The notes under the pieces were generated by a model. That model did no database searches. It saw only the letters and a list, made by a program, of their open reading frames with translations, and was not told where the DNA came from. Shown here one piece after another: positions 46,168 through 56,333 of a stretch of DNA of 64,000 nt. The translations under genes were made by a program, and so were the position numbers. Position 1 is the stretch's first letter. The number at the start of each line of letters is the position of its first letter. The stretch covers positions 52,000,561 to 52,064,560 of the forward strand of contig NC_080540.1 in NCBI RefSeq assembly GCF_028640845.1, in the 5' to 3' direction. Source of the stretch: Ahaetulla prasina. Its lineage: Eukaryota; Chordata; Lepidosauria; Squamata; Colubridae.

Positions 46168-48700
46168 TTGCAGGCGATCGCGTGCCCCGATCCCCCTGAC
46201 TTCTCCCGTTCCCCGGATGGCCAAGACCCTCAGAGCCTGGGCCTTCGTCTGATGTTATGCAACGCACGGTCCGTGGCCAATAAGGCCCCCCTAATACATG
46301 ATCTGATTCAGGGGGGTGCCGCGGATATTATAGGCGTTACGGAGACCTGGTTGGGCACTGAAGGGGGTGTGCCCCTGGTTGAGATGTGCCCACCGGGTTT
46401 CCGTGCATTCCATCAGCCGAGGGCCCAGGGTAGGGGTGGAGGGTGGCGGTTGCTATTAAAGAGAGTCTAGAGCCGAGGAGACCACTGTACCTCAGATTGC
46501 GGGTGTGAATCCCTCTTTGTGAGGTGGGGTCATAGATGTCAGATGGGCTTGCTGGTCGCGTACCTGGCTCCTTGCTGCGTGACAGCTGCCCTGCCCGAGC
46601 TCCTGGAGGTGCTTGCCGGGGTGGCAGTGGAGACCCCCAGACTTTTAGTCATGGGGGACTTTAACTTGCCATCTGCCGGCTCGTCATCGACAGTAGCTCG
46701 GGAGTTCCTGGCCTCAATGACGGCCTTGGACCTGACTCAAGTAGTGGATGGCCCCACTCACATCGGGGGAGGCACACTGGACCTGATTTTGTCTCTGGTC
46801 AGTGGTTGAGAGATCTGGACTTAAAGGAAATAGTCATTGAACCTTTGTCATGGTCAGATCACTCTCTCCTTCGCCTGGACTTTCTGACCGCTACCCAACA
46901 CCGCAGGGAGACGGAACCATTACGGTGGTACCGTCCCAGGCGCCTGATGGACCCAGAGAGGTTTCGGACGGAGCTTGGGCCACTTCCTGAGGGTCTGGCT
47001 CACGGCACGGCAGAGGAACTAGCTGCAGCCTGGGAACGGGCTGCGGCTGGGGCTTTAGACCGTGTCGTGCCTTTGCGGCCTCTGACCCGGCGCAGATCCC
47101 AACCGGCTCCTTGGTTCTCCGAGGAGCTGAGGGGGATGAAACGCCGGAGAAGACGCCTAGAGAGTTCCTGGAGGTCCAGCCGTTCAGAGGCTGATCGGAC
47201 ACTAGTTAGATCCTATACCAGGACCTACCTAGTGGCACTGAGGGAAGCGAGGCGTTCCTACGCCTCCTCCCTCATTGCGTCGGCAGATAACCGCCCAGCT
47301 GCCCTGTTTCGGGTGACCCGCTCCCTCCTTCACCAGGGGGAGCGGGATGACCCGTTGCGGGGACGTGCTGAGGAGTTTAACGGTTATCTATACGATAAAA
47401 TCGTTCAGCTTAGGGACGGTCTGGACCAAAATTGTGGCGATTCAGACGAGGTATCTGAGGGCGGTCTTGGTGATGTTGTGTGGGATGAGTTTGACCCTGT
47501 GACTCCCGAGGACATGGACAGGTTGCTGGGTAGATTGAATGCCACCACGTGTTTACTGGACCCGTGCCCCTCCTGGCTGGTGCTGGCCACTCAGGAGGTG
47601 ACACGAGGCTGGCTCAGGGATTCTGGCGCTTCCTGGTTGGAGGAGTCTTTCCGGCCGCCTTGAAAGAGGCGGTGGTGAGGCCCCTCCTCAAGAAGCCTTC
47701 CCTGGACCCGGCTGTTTTAGGTAATTATCGTCCGGTCTCCAACCTTCGCTTCGCGGCGAAGGTTGTAGAGAGTATGGTGGCATATCAGTTTCCCCTGCAC
47801 CTGGAGGAAACTGTCTATCTGGACCCGTTCCAGTCCGGCTTCCGACGCGGTTACAGCACTGAGACGGCTTTGGTCGCGTTGGTGGATGATCTCTGGAGGC
47901 CAGGGATAGGGGTTATTCCTCTGCCCTGGTCCTATTAGACCTCTCAGCGGCTTTTGATACCATCGACCATGGTATCCTGCTGCGCCGGTTGGGGGTTGGG
48001 AGTGGGAGGCACCGTTTATCGGTGGTTCTCCTCTATCTCTCCGACCGGTCGCAGACGGTGTTGACGGGGCAGAGGTCGACCCGCGGCGCCTCACTTGTGG
48101 GGTGCCGCGGGGTCGATTCTCGCCCTTCTGTTCAACATCTATATGAAGCCGCTGGGTGAGATCATCAGTGGCTTTGGTGTGAGGTACCAGCTGTCGCTGA
48201 TGACACCCAGCTGTACTTTTCCACACGGGCCACCCCAATGAAGCTATCGAAGTGCTGTCCCGGTGTTTGGAAGCCGTCGGGTCTGGATGGGGAGAAACAG
48301 GCTCAGGCTCAATCCTCCAAGACGGAGTGGCTGTGGATGCCGGCATCCCGGTACAGTCAGCTGAGTCCGCGGCTGACTGTCGGGAGCGAGTCATTGGCCC
48401 CGATGGAGAGGGTGCGTAATTTGGGCGTTCTCCTGGATGCACGGCTGTCTTTTGAAGATCATTTGACGGCCGTCTCCAGGAGAGCTTTCCACCAGGTTCG
48501 CCTGGTGCGCCAGTTGCGCCCCTTTCTAGACCGGGATGCCTTGTGCACAGTCACTCACGCCCTTGTGACGTCTCGTCTGGACTACTGCAATGCTCTCTAC
48601 ATGGGGCTCCCCCTGAAGGGCATCCGGAGGCTGCAGTTGGTCCAGAATGCAGCGGCGCGGGTGATAGAGGGAGCCCCTCGTGGCTCCCAGTGACACCTAT
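46168..48700 (+). pseudogene. L2-like ORF2: endonuclease and RT, many frameshifts
   Basis: The apurinic-type endonuclease reads [12 protein letters not shown] (start), then VTETWLG, MGDFNLPS and WSDHSLL, spread over three frames at 46,168-46,470, 46,519-46,809 and 46,806-47,663. The linker (LYDKIVQLRDGLD, VWDEFDPV) and N-terminal RT ([21 protein letters not shown], 47,549-47,938) follow. Between about 47,930 and 48,320 the RT core is shredded by many one- and two-base losses, so that YADD cannot be read. The C-terminal region (48,238-48,693) is open again. These proteins nick target DNA and copy LINE RNA; this copy cannot. Confidence 0.87.
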
Positions 48701-48739
48701 CCTGCGCAGGCTGCACTGGCTACCTGTGGCCTTCGGGTG

Positions 48740-49205
48740 CGCTTCAAGGTGTTGGTGAACGTCTTTAAAGCGCTCCATGGCACAGGGCCGGGTTACTTAC
48801 GGGACCGCCTGCTGCTACCAAATACCTCTCACCGACCCGTGCGCTCTCACAGAGGGACTCCTCAGGGTGCCGTCGGTAGCGACAATGTCGTCTGGCGACA
48901 CCCAGGGACGGGCCTTCTCTGTGGGGCCCCGCCCTCTGGAGCAGGCTCCCCAGGACTTCGTCAACTTCCGGACCTCCGAACCTTTCATGAGCTCAAAACT
49001 TACTTATTTATCTGCGCTGGACTGGGTTAGTTTTTTAAGTTATGGGTTTTTAAATGGGTTTTACTTCCAAATTTTAATTATGGCCAATTTAAATAAGTTT
49101 TTTATTAGTATTTTAATTGTATGTATTGTGCATTTTACTTGGCTGTGAACCGCCCTGAGTCCTTCGGGAGAAGGGCGGTATACAAATTTAAATAATAAAT
49201 AATAA
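48740..49205 (+). mobile_element. L2-like ORF2 extreme C-terminus and 3' UTR
   Basis: Encodes KALHGTGPGYLRDRLLL and ELKTYLFICAGL, family blocks also present at 58.6 and 55.3 kb, then the hairpin-like 3' end at 49,150-49,185. Confidence 0.85.
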
Positions 49206-49227
49206 AAAAAAATAAATAAATAAAAAT

Positions 49228-50720
49228 AGTTTCAGTCTGTGTAGCACCTTTTCAACATTATCTTCTGTGAAATCTATTTGTGTTAGATGGTTGTAATAAT
49301 TATTGGTACGACTGGGGAAGTTTGGGTATGAGCCATTACTGTTAACAAAGACTGAGCCGAAGAATGTGTTAAAGAGGTTTGCTTTAACTGATTCAGCATT
49401 GCATTATTTACCGTTGGATCCTTTTAGGGGTGGGATGGATCTCGAGTCTTTAAGTTTGTTGTTTACAAAATTATAGAAAGTGTGATTGGATTTTGTGCAC
49501 AGAAGGTCTTCTTCTTGTTTGATGTGGTAATTGGTGCATTCAATCCTTATTTGGTGGCATATATTTTTGTAGCGGTTTTTAAAGTTAGCTACATAGCCAG
49601 TTTTGGTTTTTCACCAAAGGGATATTTTTTTTTTTGGATTGGAGCTTTTTTATTGTTATGGGTAATTTATTTTCCTGATTTTGGTGGTGATTTGTGGTAC
49701 GTATAGTTTAAGACTCTATTGACTTCAAGCAGGAAAACACTATAGTGGTCTTCAGCAGTGATACAGTTAGAGAATAGAATTTGCCAGTCAAGAGATGAGA
49801 GGTTGGTGTCTATAAGATCATAGTTGGCTTTTTTGAAGTTGTAGTTTGGTATACCATTATTATGGAGATTTTTATAAGGGCGTATATTGAGACAAAAGTC
49901 TATCATGCTGTGGTCACTGTTGGAAAAGGGTTCTTTTATTTGTAGTCCATAAATTGAGTTTGCACTGTTGCAGAAGATGAGGTCAAGGAAGTTGTTGAGT
50001 CTTGTGTTGTTAGTTACTAGTTGATCAAGACCTAGATTTGTAACTGCATTGTACAGGGCAGTATGGATGAGTTCAGTTGTACATTCGTTTGTTTTCCAAT
50101 TAATAAGAGGTAGGTTGAGGTCACCAAGAAAGATGAGAGGAAAGATGAGATGAGGCAGCCCATGTTAGCAGTGTGGTTAACTTGCTCGCACATGCAATAT
50201 CGTAGTTGGGTGCTCTGTAGCATAGTAAGAATCGAAGTGTCATGTTAAAGGACAGTTCTCAGATGATTTTTTTTTTTATTTGCATTTATATCCCGCCCTT
50301 CTCCGAAGACTCAGGGCGGCTTACACTATGTCAAGCAATAGTCTTCATCCATTTATATATTATATACAAAGTCAACTTATTGCCCCCAACAATTTGGGTC
50401 CTCATTTTACCTACCTTATAAAGGATGGAAGGCTGAGTCAACCTTAAGATGATAGTTTCTGGAAGAGCGAATTTATGTGCAACTTGAATATTTTTTAGAT
50501 TCAGTGACTTTTTGTAAAAGATAGCCACTCCACCTCCCCTGTGGGTTTCGCGATCCGACCAGAAAACATGATATTCTCTTTCTGACATGATGGAGTCAGG
50601 GAGGGATGAGTTCAGCCATGTTTCGCATACAAATATAATGTCAAATGTACCAGTATTTAACAAGAGGAGAAATTCAGGCATTTTGTTTACAATGCTTCTT
50701 GCATTTATCAGTTTGCATTT
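49228..50720 (-). pseudogene. LINE endonuclease and linker (FADD family)
   Basis: The endonuclease starts with CKLINARSIVNK, then IIFVCETWLNSSLPDS and RGGGVAIFYKK (50,681-50,331), is broken by the SINE, and resumes left of it. 49,906-49,667 and 49,480-49,228 give the rest, including NHTFYNFVNNKLKDSR and FNTFFGSVF before the RT. Same protein as 44,630-46,093, separated by the nested L2-like LINE. Confidence 0.8.
50268..50446 (-). mobile_element. SINE with L2-like 3' tail, 5'-truncated
   Basis: On the minus strand it starts 'aaggttgactcagccttcca', a block shared with the SINE at 28.6 kb, continues 'attgttgggggcaataagtt' and ends 'gccgccctgagtcttcgga' plus 'gaagggcgggatataaatgc' and poly-A. That tail is the 3' end of the L2-like LINEs in this window. 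Flanked by an exact 7-bp duplication AGATGAT (50,261-50,267 and 50,447-50,453). It lacks the tRNA head. Confidence 0.85.
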
Positions 50721-51456
50721 AAGTTCAGCAGTGGCTGGTATAGAGGAAATAAGGGGCGTGCATACCTAGTTTTGGATGACGACTGGTTGAAAGTTCTGTA
50801 TGATGGATGGTTGGATGTTTTGAGTAATGGAGGGTTGGATGTTGGGCAAGTGATTGTAAGTTTTTCTTTTTATGCAGTCAGCGCGGTAGTCAATGTATAG
50901 GTTGGATTTGCGTTTGTCTTGCCATTTTTTGAGTTCTGTGCAGAGTTCACAGGAACGGATCCGTTGCAGAAATGATAGTTCAGGCCATGATCGAAGTTTG
51001 CTGTGGTTGGGGTTGGTTCTGGCAATTTAATTTATAGCATAAATGAACTTTCATTTGCTGGTCTCATTTATGCAGATGACTCTACAGAATCTAGGCGCCA
51101 CTGAGCCATCACTGTTTTTGTATTCTGGTCCATCTCTGGAGACTTCGATTATTTCATCAGGGGAGATGGTGGGTGTGTTATGGGTTTCTAATGATGTTAT
51201 GTTCTGGTTCACTGGTGTTATCTAGTCCAAATAATATAGCATTTTGACATTTTTGTTCTCTCTCAGTGGTATCTTTGATGAGTATGGCTAAGTTGTTTGA
51301 TTGGTTGGCAGATATTTGTGGTTTAGATTGTGGTTTAGGTAATGTTCGTTGGATTGAGATAAGATTTTGATCTGCTGAGTTTTCATCTTTTTGTGCTGTA
51401 ATTTTTTTTCAAGATATTTTTCAAGATAAGATATTTTCAAGATATTTTTCAAGATA

Positions 51457-51640
51457 AGGGGCGTGCATAAGAGCACAAAAATGCCTACCATTCCTGTCCT
51501 ATTGTTTCTTTTCATTATATCCAATTAATATAGTTATTACATACTTATGCTCATATATATGCTTATATAATATATAGCTATTTCATTTCTTGTTAATGCC
51601 TATATATACTGATATGACAAAATAAAAAAAAAATAAAAAA
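51457..51640 (+). mobile_element. Short LINE 3' end, head-to-head with the minus-strand LINE
   Basis: 'aaggggcgtgcataagagca' and 'attcctgtcctattgtttct', ending 'gacaaaataaaa' plus poly-A. Same 3' UTR as 22,174-22,320. It abuts the 5' end of the minus-strand copy with only 'caagatatttttcaagata'-type repeats between. Confidence 0.85.
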
Positions 51641-52859
51641 ATATGTGAAACGTGGTTCTAAACATGCTAGTAAATGTAGATGTAGTAGTCAGAGTTGAAA
51701 CCGCCATATATATTATTTTTTGCTTCCCTTCCCACTGCTTGACATTTTCCATACGACTTCAAAAGGTCTATGTTAGAATTTAAATTTCCCCAGTATAAGG
51801 GATGGTCAACATTAATCACATCGTTATGATAAATTCACCAAGATTAATGCTAAATGACCAGGATATAGTATAGTGATAATTTCTTCCCTTCTCTGCTTAG
51901 CAGTGACTGGTCTCATAGTTCAGAAAGTACCCGGAGCCATGAGTACACTGAAGAGCCTTTGGATGAATAAATCTGGCATGCTTTGGCAGTGTCAGAGATT
52001 TGTAGTTTATGTTCTGGTCTGTTAGATTTGTAGTTTAATCTGCTATTGAGCTATGATTACAATCTCACATAAGCTCCTTCTGAGTATGATATGCAGCTTC
52101 TACATCACACTTCATCCTCTGTTTCTCAGTATCAGTTTATAGCAGCTCTCTAATCATATTTTTAGAGAACCTCTTCTCAAATACCACTCTGTCCATTTCC
52201 TCAAGTGGCCAGCCTTTTCATCTCTTTTGAAGAATGGCAGAAGATTTCACTCTCTGTCATTCTTCTTGCTCTGGAATTGCATCATTTCACTGCGATTCCT
52301 TTGCCCTGCATTATTATCATATATATAAGGGCTGCACCAAATCAAGTGCCATATATTTTCAAGGATCACCCTGCAAAGTGGAATTTACAGATACTGAAAT
52401 AATTTCTGGGAAAAAATAAATCACATGAGGTTTAAGAAATTGCCTTAACCTTAACGTCTTTAACTGAAGCCCTCCAAAATAATAACCTTACAATGTAGCA
52501 ATATGAGCAATGCCTTCATACTGTATTTCAGCTTCTTCTACCCAAAAATTTAAAAAAAATTAAGAAAAAAAATCACTTGATCATTCAACACTTCATGGTC
52601 AGGAGATCATTCCTTAGAAACAAATGAGCCTTTGCTGTAAGCAATTACATATTGTAGATGGAGAAGGGATTTAATAAGTTAATATTAATACATTAATTTA
52701 ATACGTTTTCCCCATCCTATTCTTTTTTGTTTGTTCTGTTTTAATTCATTCTCCCTCAAATCTTTATAAATGGAACAAATGACAAGCAAATGGAAAATCT
52801 GGCACCCATTACCCATACCAAAAATCCTGCAGGAGAAGGGCAGTATGGACAACCGTGGG
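51641..52859. other. No recognised feature
   Basis: Nothing identifiable between the LINE tail and the ORF1 remnant. Confidence 0.45.
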
Positions 52860-53430
52860 ATCTGGCCGGCTGAGAGCTGTGAACCATAAACACAAAGCTT
52901 TTGCAATGTCCCAGTATAACAGATATAGTGCCCTTGCTGACCTTAATAGGGACACTGAAGTGACAGGTCAAGGTAGTTGTGATACTGACAACTCAAACAA
53001 GCAGGGGATCATGGTCCAAGATGAAGAACTTACTTTGGAAAGGGGAAAGTGTGAATCAGGTATTACACATTGGTGACACAAGAAGAGCACAGTATCCAAA
53101 AAGAGAAGCCACCTTCTGATTGGTGATTCAATTGTAAGGGATGTAAATTTAGGAAAGGATATAGAGGTTTTGAAATAGGTCAGATGTCTGCCAGGTGCTA
53201 CTACCAGCAGAGACAAGAGGCGTATTCTTAAGATAGTCAAGAATGCCAGTAAGGATTGTGATGTTGATGCTATTATACATCTTGGCACAAATGATCTGTC
53301 CCAAAAGGATGCACTTTCTGTGAAGAATGATTTCCAGAACTTGGGGTATGAGCTTAGTAGTATAGGTTGTAGGCTTATCTTTTACCAGTATATAAGGAAC
53401 AAAAAGGTAAAGGCCAGCGTATAATGGAGT
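52860..53430 (+). pseudogene. CR1-type ORF1 remnant with SGNH-esterase motifs
   Basis: A broken frame reads NRYSALADLNRD (about 52,920), then HLLIGDSIVRDVN with the GDS block at 53,122-53,130, CLPGATTSRDKRR, and IIHLGTNDLSQ with the GTND block at 53,284-53,295, followed by GCRLIF. This order (GDS, LPGA, GTND) is that of the SGNH-hydrolase domain in ORF1 of CR1-type LINEs; the exact role in retrotransposition is unsettled. An in-frame stop after IEVLK and a frameshift near 53,076 inactivate it. It lies directly upstream of a CR1 3' end, with ORF2 absent. Confidence 0.75.
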
Positions 53431-53497
53431 TTAATGTGTGACTAAAGGAGTGGTATAAAAGGGAAGGCTTTGGTTTTATTAGTCATGATGTCTGCAA

Positions 53498-53815
53498 CTG
53501 GTCCAATATCTCAGGGGCTGCCACAAAGAAGAGGGAGTCAAACTATTCTCCAAAGCACCTGAGGGGAGAACAAGAAGCAATGGGTGGAAACTAATCAAGG
53601 AGAGAAGCAACTTAGAACTAAGGAGAAATTTCCTGACAGTTAGAACAATTAATAAGTGGAACGACTTGCCTGCAGAAGTTGTGAATGCTCCAACACTGGA
53701 AATTTTTAAGAAAATGTTGGATAACCATTTGTCTGAAATGGTGTAGGGTTTCCTGCCTGGGCAGGGGGTTGGACTAGAAGACTTCCAAGGTCCCTTCCAA
53801 TTCTGCTGCTGCTGT
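53498..53815 (+). mobile_element. CR1 LINE 3' end
   Basis: Classical wording: 'caggggctgccacaaagaag', 'ggtggaaactaatcaaggag', 'cgacttgcctgcagaagttg', 'ccatttgtctgaaatggtgt' and 'gggttggactagaagacttc'. The octamer end is replaced by a TTA microsatellite. Confidence 0.92.
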
Positions 53816-53816
53816 T

Positions 53817-53896
<80 letters not shown>
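53816..53896. repeat. (TTA)n microsatellite
   Basis: About 26 perfect trinucleotide units at the 3' end of the CR1 fragment; reads as poly-Ile on the other strand. Confidence 0.98.
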
Positions 53897-53897
<1 letters not shown>

Positions 53898-54076
53898 TTT
53901 CCAATTGGAAATTCATTCTCTGAATGTCAGCTCTTATGTATACAGATTAGCACCATCTATGTAGAAGAGAACACCAGCAAGTCCAAACCAAACCCAGCTT
54001 TGGAGATAAGTTTTGAAGCTTATGGATCTATGCCTATAAACACATTTTAAAAATCTCAACAAGAATTGAGATAGCT

Positions 54077-55642
54077 GAATGGACCCGGCTTTGTTAGGTA
54101 ATTATCGTCCAGTCTCCAACCTTCGCTTTGTGGCGAAGGTTGTAGAGAGTGTGGTGGCATGTCAGCTTCCCCCGTACCTGGATGAAACTGTCTATCTAGA
54201 CCCGTTCCAGTCCGGCTTTCGGCCCGGATACAGCACAGAGACGGCTTTGGTCATGTTGGTTGATGATCTCTGGAGGGCCAGGGATAGGGGTTATTCCTCT
54301 GCCCTAGTCCTATTAGACCTCTCAGCGGCTTTTGATACCATCGACCATGGTATCCTGCTGCACCGATTGGAGGGATTGGGAGTGGGAGGCACCGTTTATC
54401 GGTGGTTCTCCTCCTATCTCTCTGATCGGTCGCAGATGGTGTTGGCAGGGGGGCAGAGGTCGGCCCCGAGGCACCTCACTTGTGGGGTGCCACAGGGGTC
54501 GATTCTCTCGTCCCTCCTGTTCAACATCTATATGAAGCCGTTGGGTGAGATCATCAGTGGCTTTGGGGTGAGGTACCATCTGTACGCGAATGACACTCAG
54601 CTGTACTTTTCCACCCCGGGCCACCCCAACGAAGCCATCGAAGTGCTGTCCTGGTGTCTGGAAGCCGTACGGGTCTGGATGGGGAGAAACAGGCTCAAGC
54701 TCAATCCCTCCAAGAGGGAGTGGCTGTGGATGCCGGCATCCCGTTACAGTCAGTCGCATCCGCGGCTGACTGTTGGGGGCGAGTTATTGGCCCCGATGGA
54801 AAGGGTGCGCAACTTGGGCGTTCTCCTGGATGGATGGCTGTCTTTTGAAGATCATTTGACGGTCGTCTCCAGGAGAGCTTTTTACCAGGTTCGCCTGGTC
54901 CGCCAGTTGCGCCCCTTCCTAGACCGGGATGCCTTATGCACGGTCACTCATGCGCTCGTGACATCTCGCTTGGATTACTGCAACACTCTCTACATGGGGC
55001 TCCCCTTGAAGGGCATCCGGAGGCTTCAGTTGGTTCAGAATGCAGCTGCGTGGGTGATAGAGGGAGCCCCTCGTGGCTCCCATGTTACACCACTCCTGCA
55101 CAGACTGCACTGGTGACCTGTGGCCTTTCGGGTGCGCTTCAAGGTCTTGGTTACCATCTTTAAAGCGCTCCATGGCATAGGGCCGGGTTATTTACGGGAC
55201 CGCCTACTGCCACCAATCACCTCACACCGACCCGTACGCTCTCACAGAAAGGGACTCCTTAGGGTGCCGTCCGCCAGGCAGTGCCGACTGGCGACACCCA
55301 GAGGAAGGGCTTTCTCTGTGGGGGCTCCCACCCTCTGGAACGAGCTCCCCCCAGGGCTTCGTCAACTTCCTGACCTCCGAACCTTCTGCCGCGAGCTTAA
55401 GACACATCTATTTATTTGTGCAGCCTAGGCTAGCCTAGGGTTTTAGTTTTTAAATTTAGTTTTTAATGGGGTTTTATATTATTTTATTCTAGAGATATTT
55501 TTAATTTGGCCTAATTAATAAGTTTTTTAATTGTTGTTTTTACTTGTATTATTTGCATGTTTTTATCTGGCTGTGAACCGCCCTGAGTCCTTCGGGAGAT
55601 AGGGCGGTATAAAAATTCAATAAATAAATAAATAAATAAAAA
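54077..55642 (+). mobile_element. L2-like LINE, 5'-truncated
   Basis: Starts inside the RT and runs to the family 3' end 'ccgccctgagtccttcggga' at 55,579-55,600 and an (AAATA)n tail. No target duplication found. Confidence 0.9.
54079..55428 (+). pseudogene. L2-like RT fragment with altered catalytic motif
   Basis: A 345-codon frame (54,079-55,116) has NYRPVSNL (8-15), SAAFD (82-86) and GVPQGS (136-141), but the expected YADD reads YAND at 169-172, replacing a metal-binding aspartate. A stop at 55,114 (TGA after LHRLHW) separates the C-terminal part, open at 55,120-55,428 in another frame, which includes KALHGIGPGYLRDRLL and TLWNELPPGLRQLPD. Hence the fragment is long but catalytically impaired, besides lacking an endonuclease. 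Confidence 0.88.
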
Positions 55643-56095
55643 ATATTGTGCACCAGTTAGAGGGAGGCTGGGAGGCAGGAGAGAAAGCAAAGTAATGATA
55701 AGGAATAAGCTCTAAAAGGGACATGGTGAACATATTAGCTACTTGAAAAAGCCACACTATAGCATCGTATTTCATGTTCTGTGTGTCTTGTCTACTTTAA
55801 GGTTGTATTGACATCTTATGTATCTTTCCCAACCTTCCTAAAACTTCACTTTACTTGAGTTAATAATCTTAAGTCTCCAACAGGTTCAATATCTCATTGC
55901 ATTCTTTAATTCATTATTTCTTTTTTAATGTTCAATTTTAGTTTCAATTTCTTAGCAACTCCTCATTGATTCTTATTTTAATCAAGACAGCTACTTATCC
56001 ATTGACATATTCACTGTCACCTCCTTGCATGAATGAGCCTATGTATTTGACTGACAAAGTATGACTTGTGATAAAGATGACCCAAAGGATCTCTT
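55643..56095. other. No recognised feature
   Basis: AT-rich DNA up to a ~215-bp direct repeat. Confidence 0.45.
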
Positions 56096-56310
56096 TATTT
56101 ATTATTCTAAAAATATAATTTTGCAAAACTAGGCTAACTATTTAAGAGTACCCCAAAATTACTAATTTGCATTAGTCAGGAAAGGAAAAAGAAAACAAAA
56201 TAAGGCTAGTTGGTTAATAATTAATAGGAGCTTCTAGTGGAAATAAATTATCTAGATAAGTGTGCACCTTGTTAAAACTAGAGTAACTGATGGACAGTCA
56301 TAAATATTTC
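56096..56310. repeat. Direct repeat copy 1 (partner at 60.2 kb)
   Basis: Shares 'ggttaataattaataggag' and 'ggaaataaattatctagata' and the blocks around them with 60,218-60,432, same orientation, 4.1 kb apart, approximately 85-90 percent identical by eye. Confidence 0.85.
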
Positions 56311-56333
56311 TTCAGAATGTAGTTGGCCTGTTA

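Larger units (their letters stand above)
46094..49226 (+). mobile_element. L2-like LINE, near full length, nested in another LINE
   Basis: About 3.1 kb inserted in opposite orientation into the FADD-family LINE. It begins with GC-rich leader sequence, passes through endonuclease and RT, and ends with 'ccgccctgagtccttcggga' and an AAATA tail. No convincing target duplication is visible. It is the longest L2-like copy here and is younger than its host. Confidence 0.92.
49228..51455 (-). mobile_element. CR1-superfamily LINE (FADD family), 5' half
   Basis: Continuation of 44,482-46,093 upstream of the nested L2. The minus strand encodes, from right to left, an ORF1-like or leader region (about 51,400-50,800), the endonuclease and the linker to RT. 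A SINE with duplication AGATGAT interrupts it at 50,268-50,446. The 5' limit near 51,455 meets an oppositely oriented LINE tail. Confidence 0.82.

Noticed and set aside
47717..48442. 241-codon minus frame opposite the L2-like RT
   Set aside because: Shadow of the LINE coding strand; the plus strand carries the recognisable RT motifs.
53479..53916. 145-codon frame with a poly-Ile run
   Set aside because: Artefact of the TTA microsatellite joined to antisense CR1 3' UTR.
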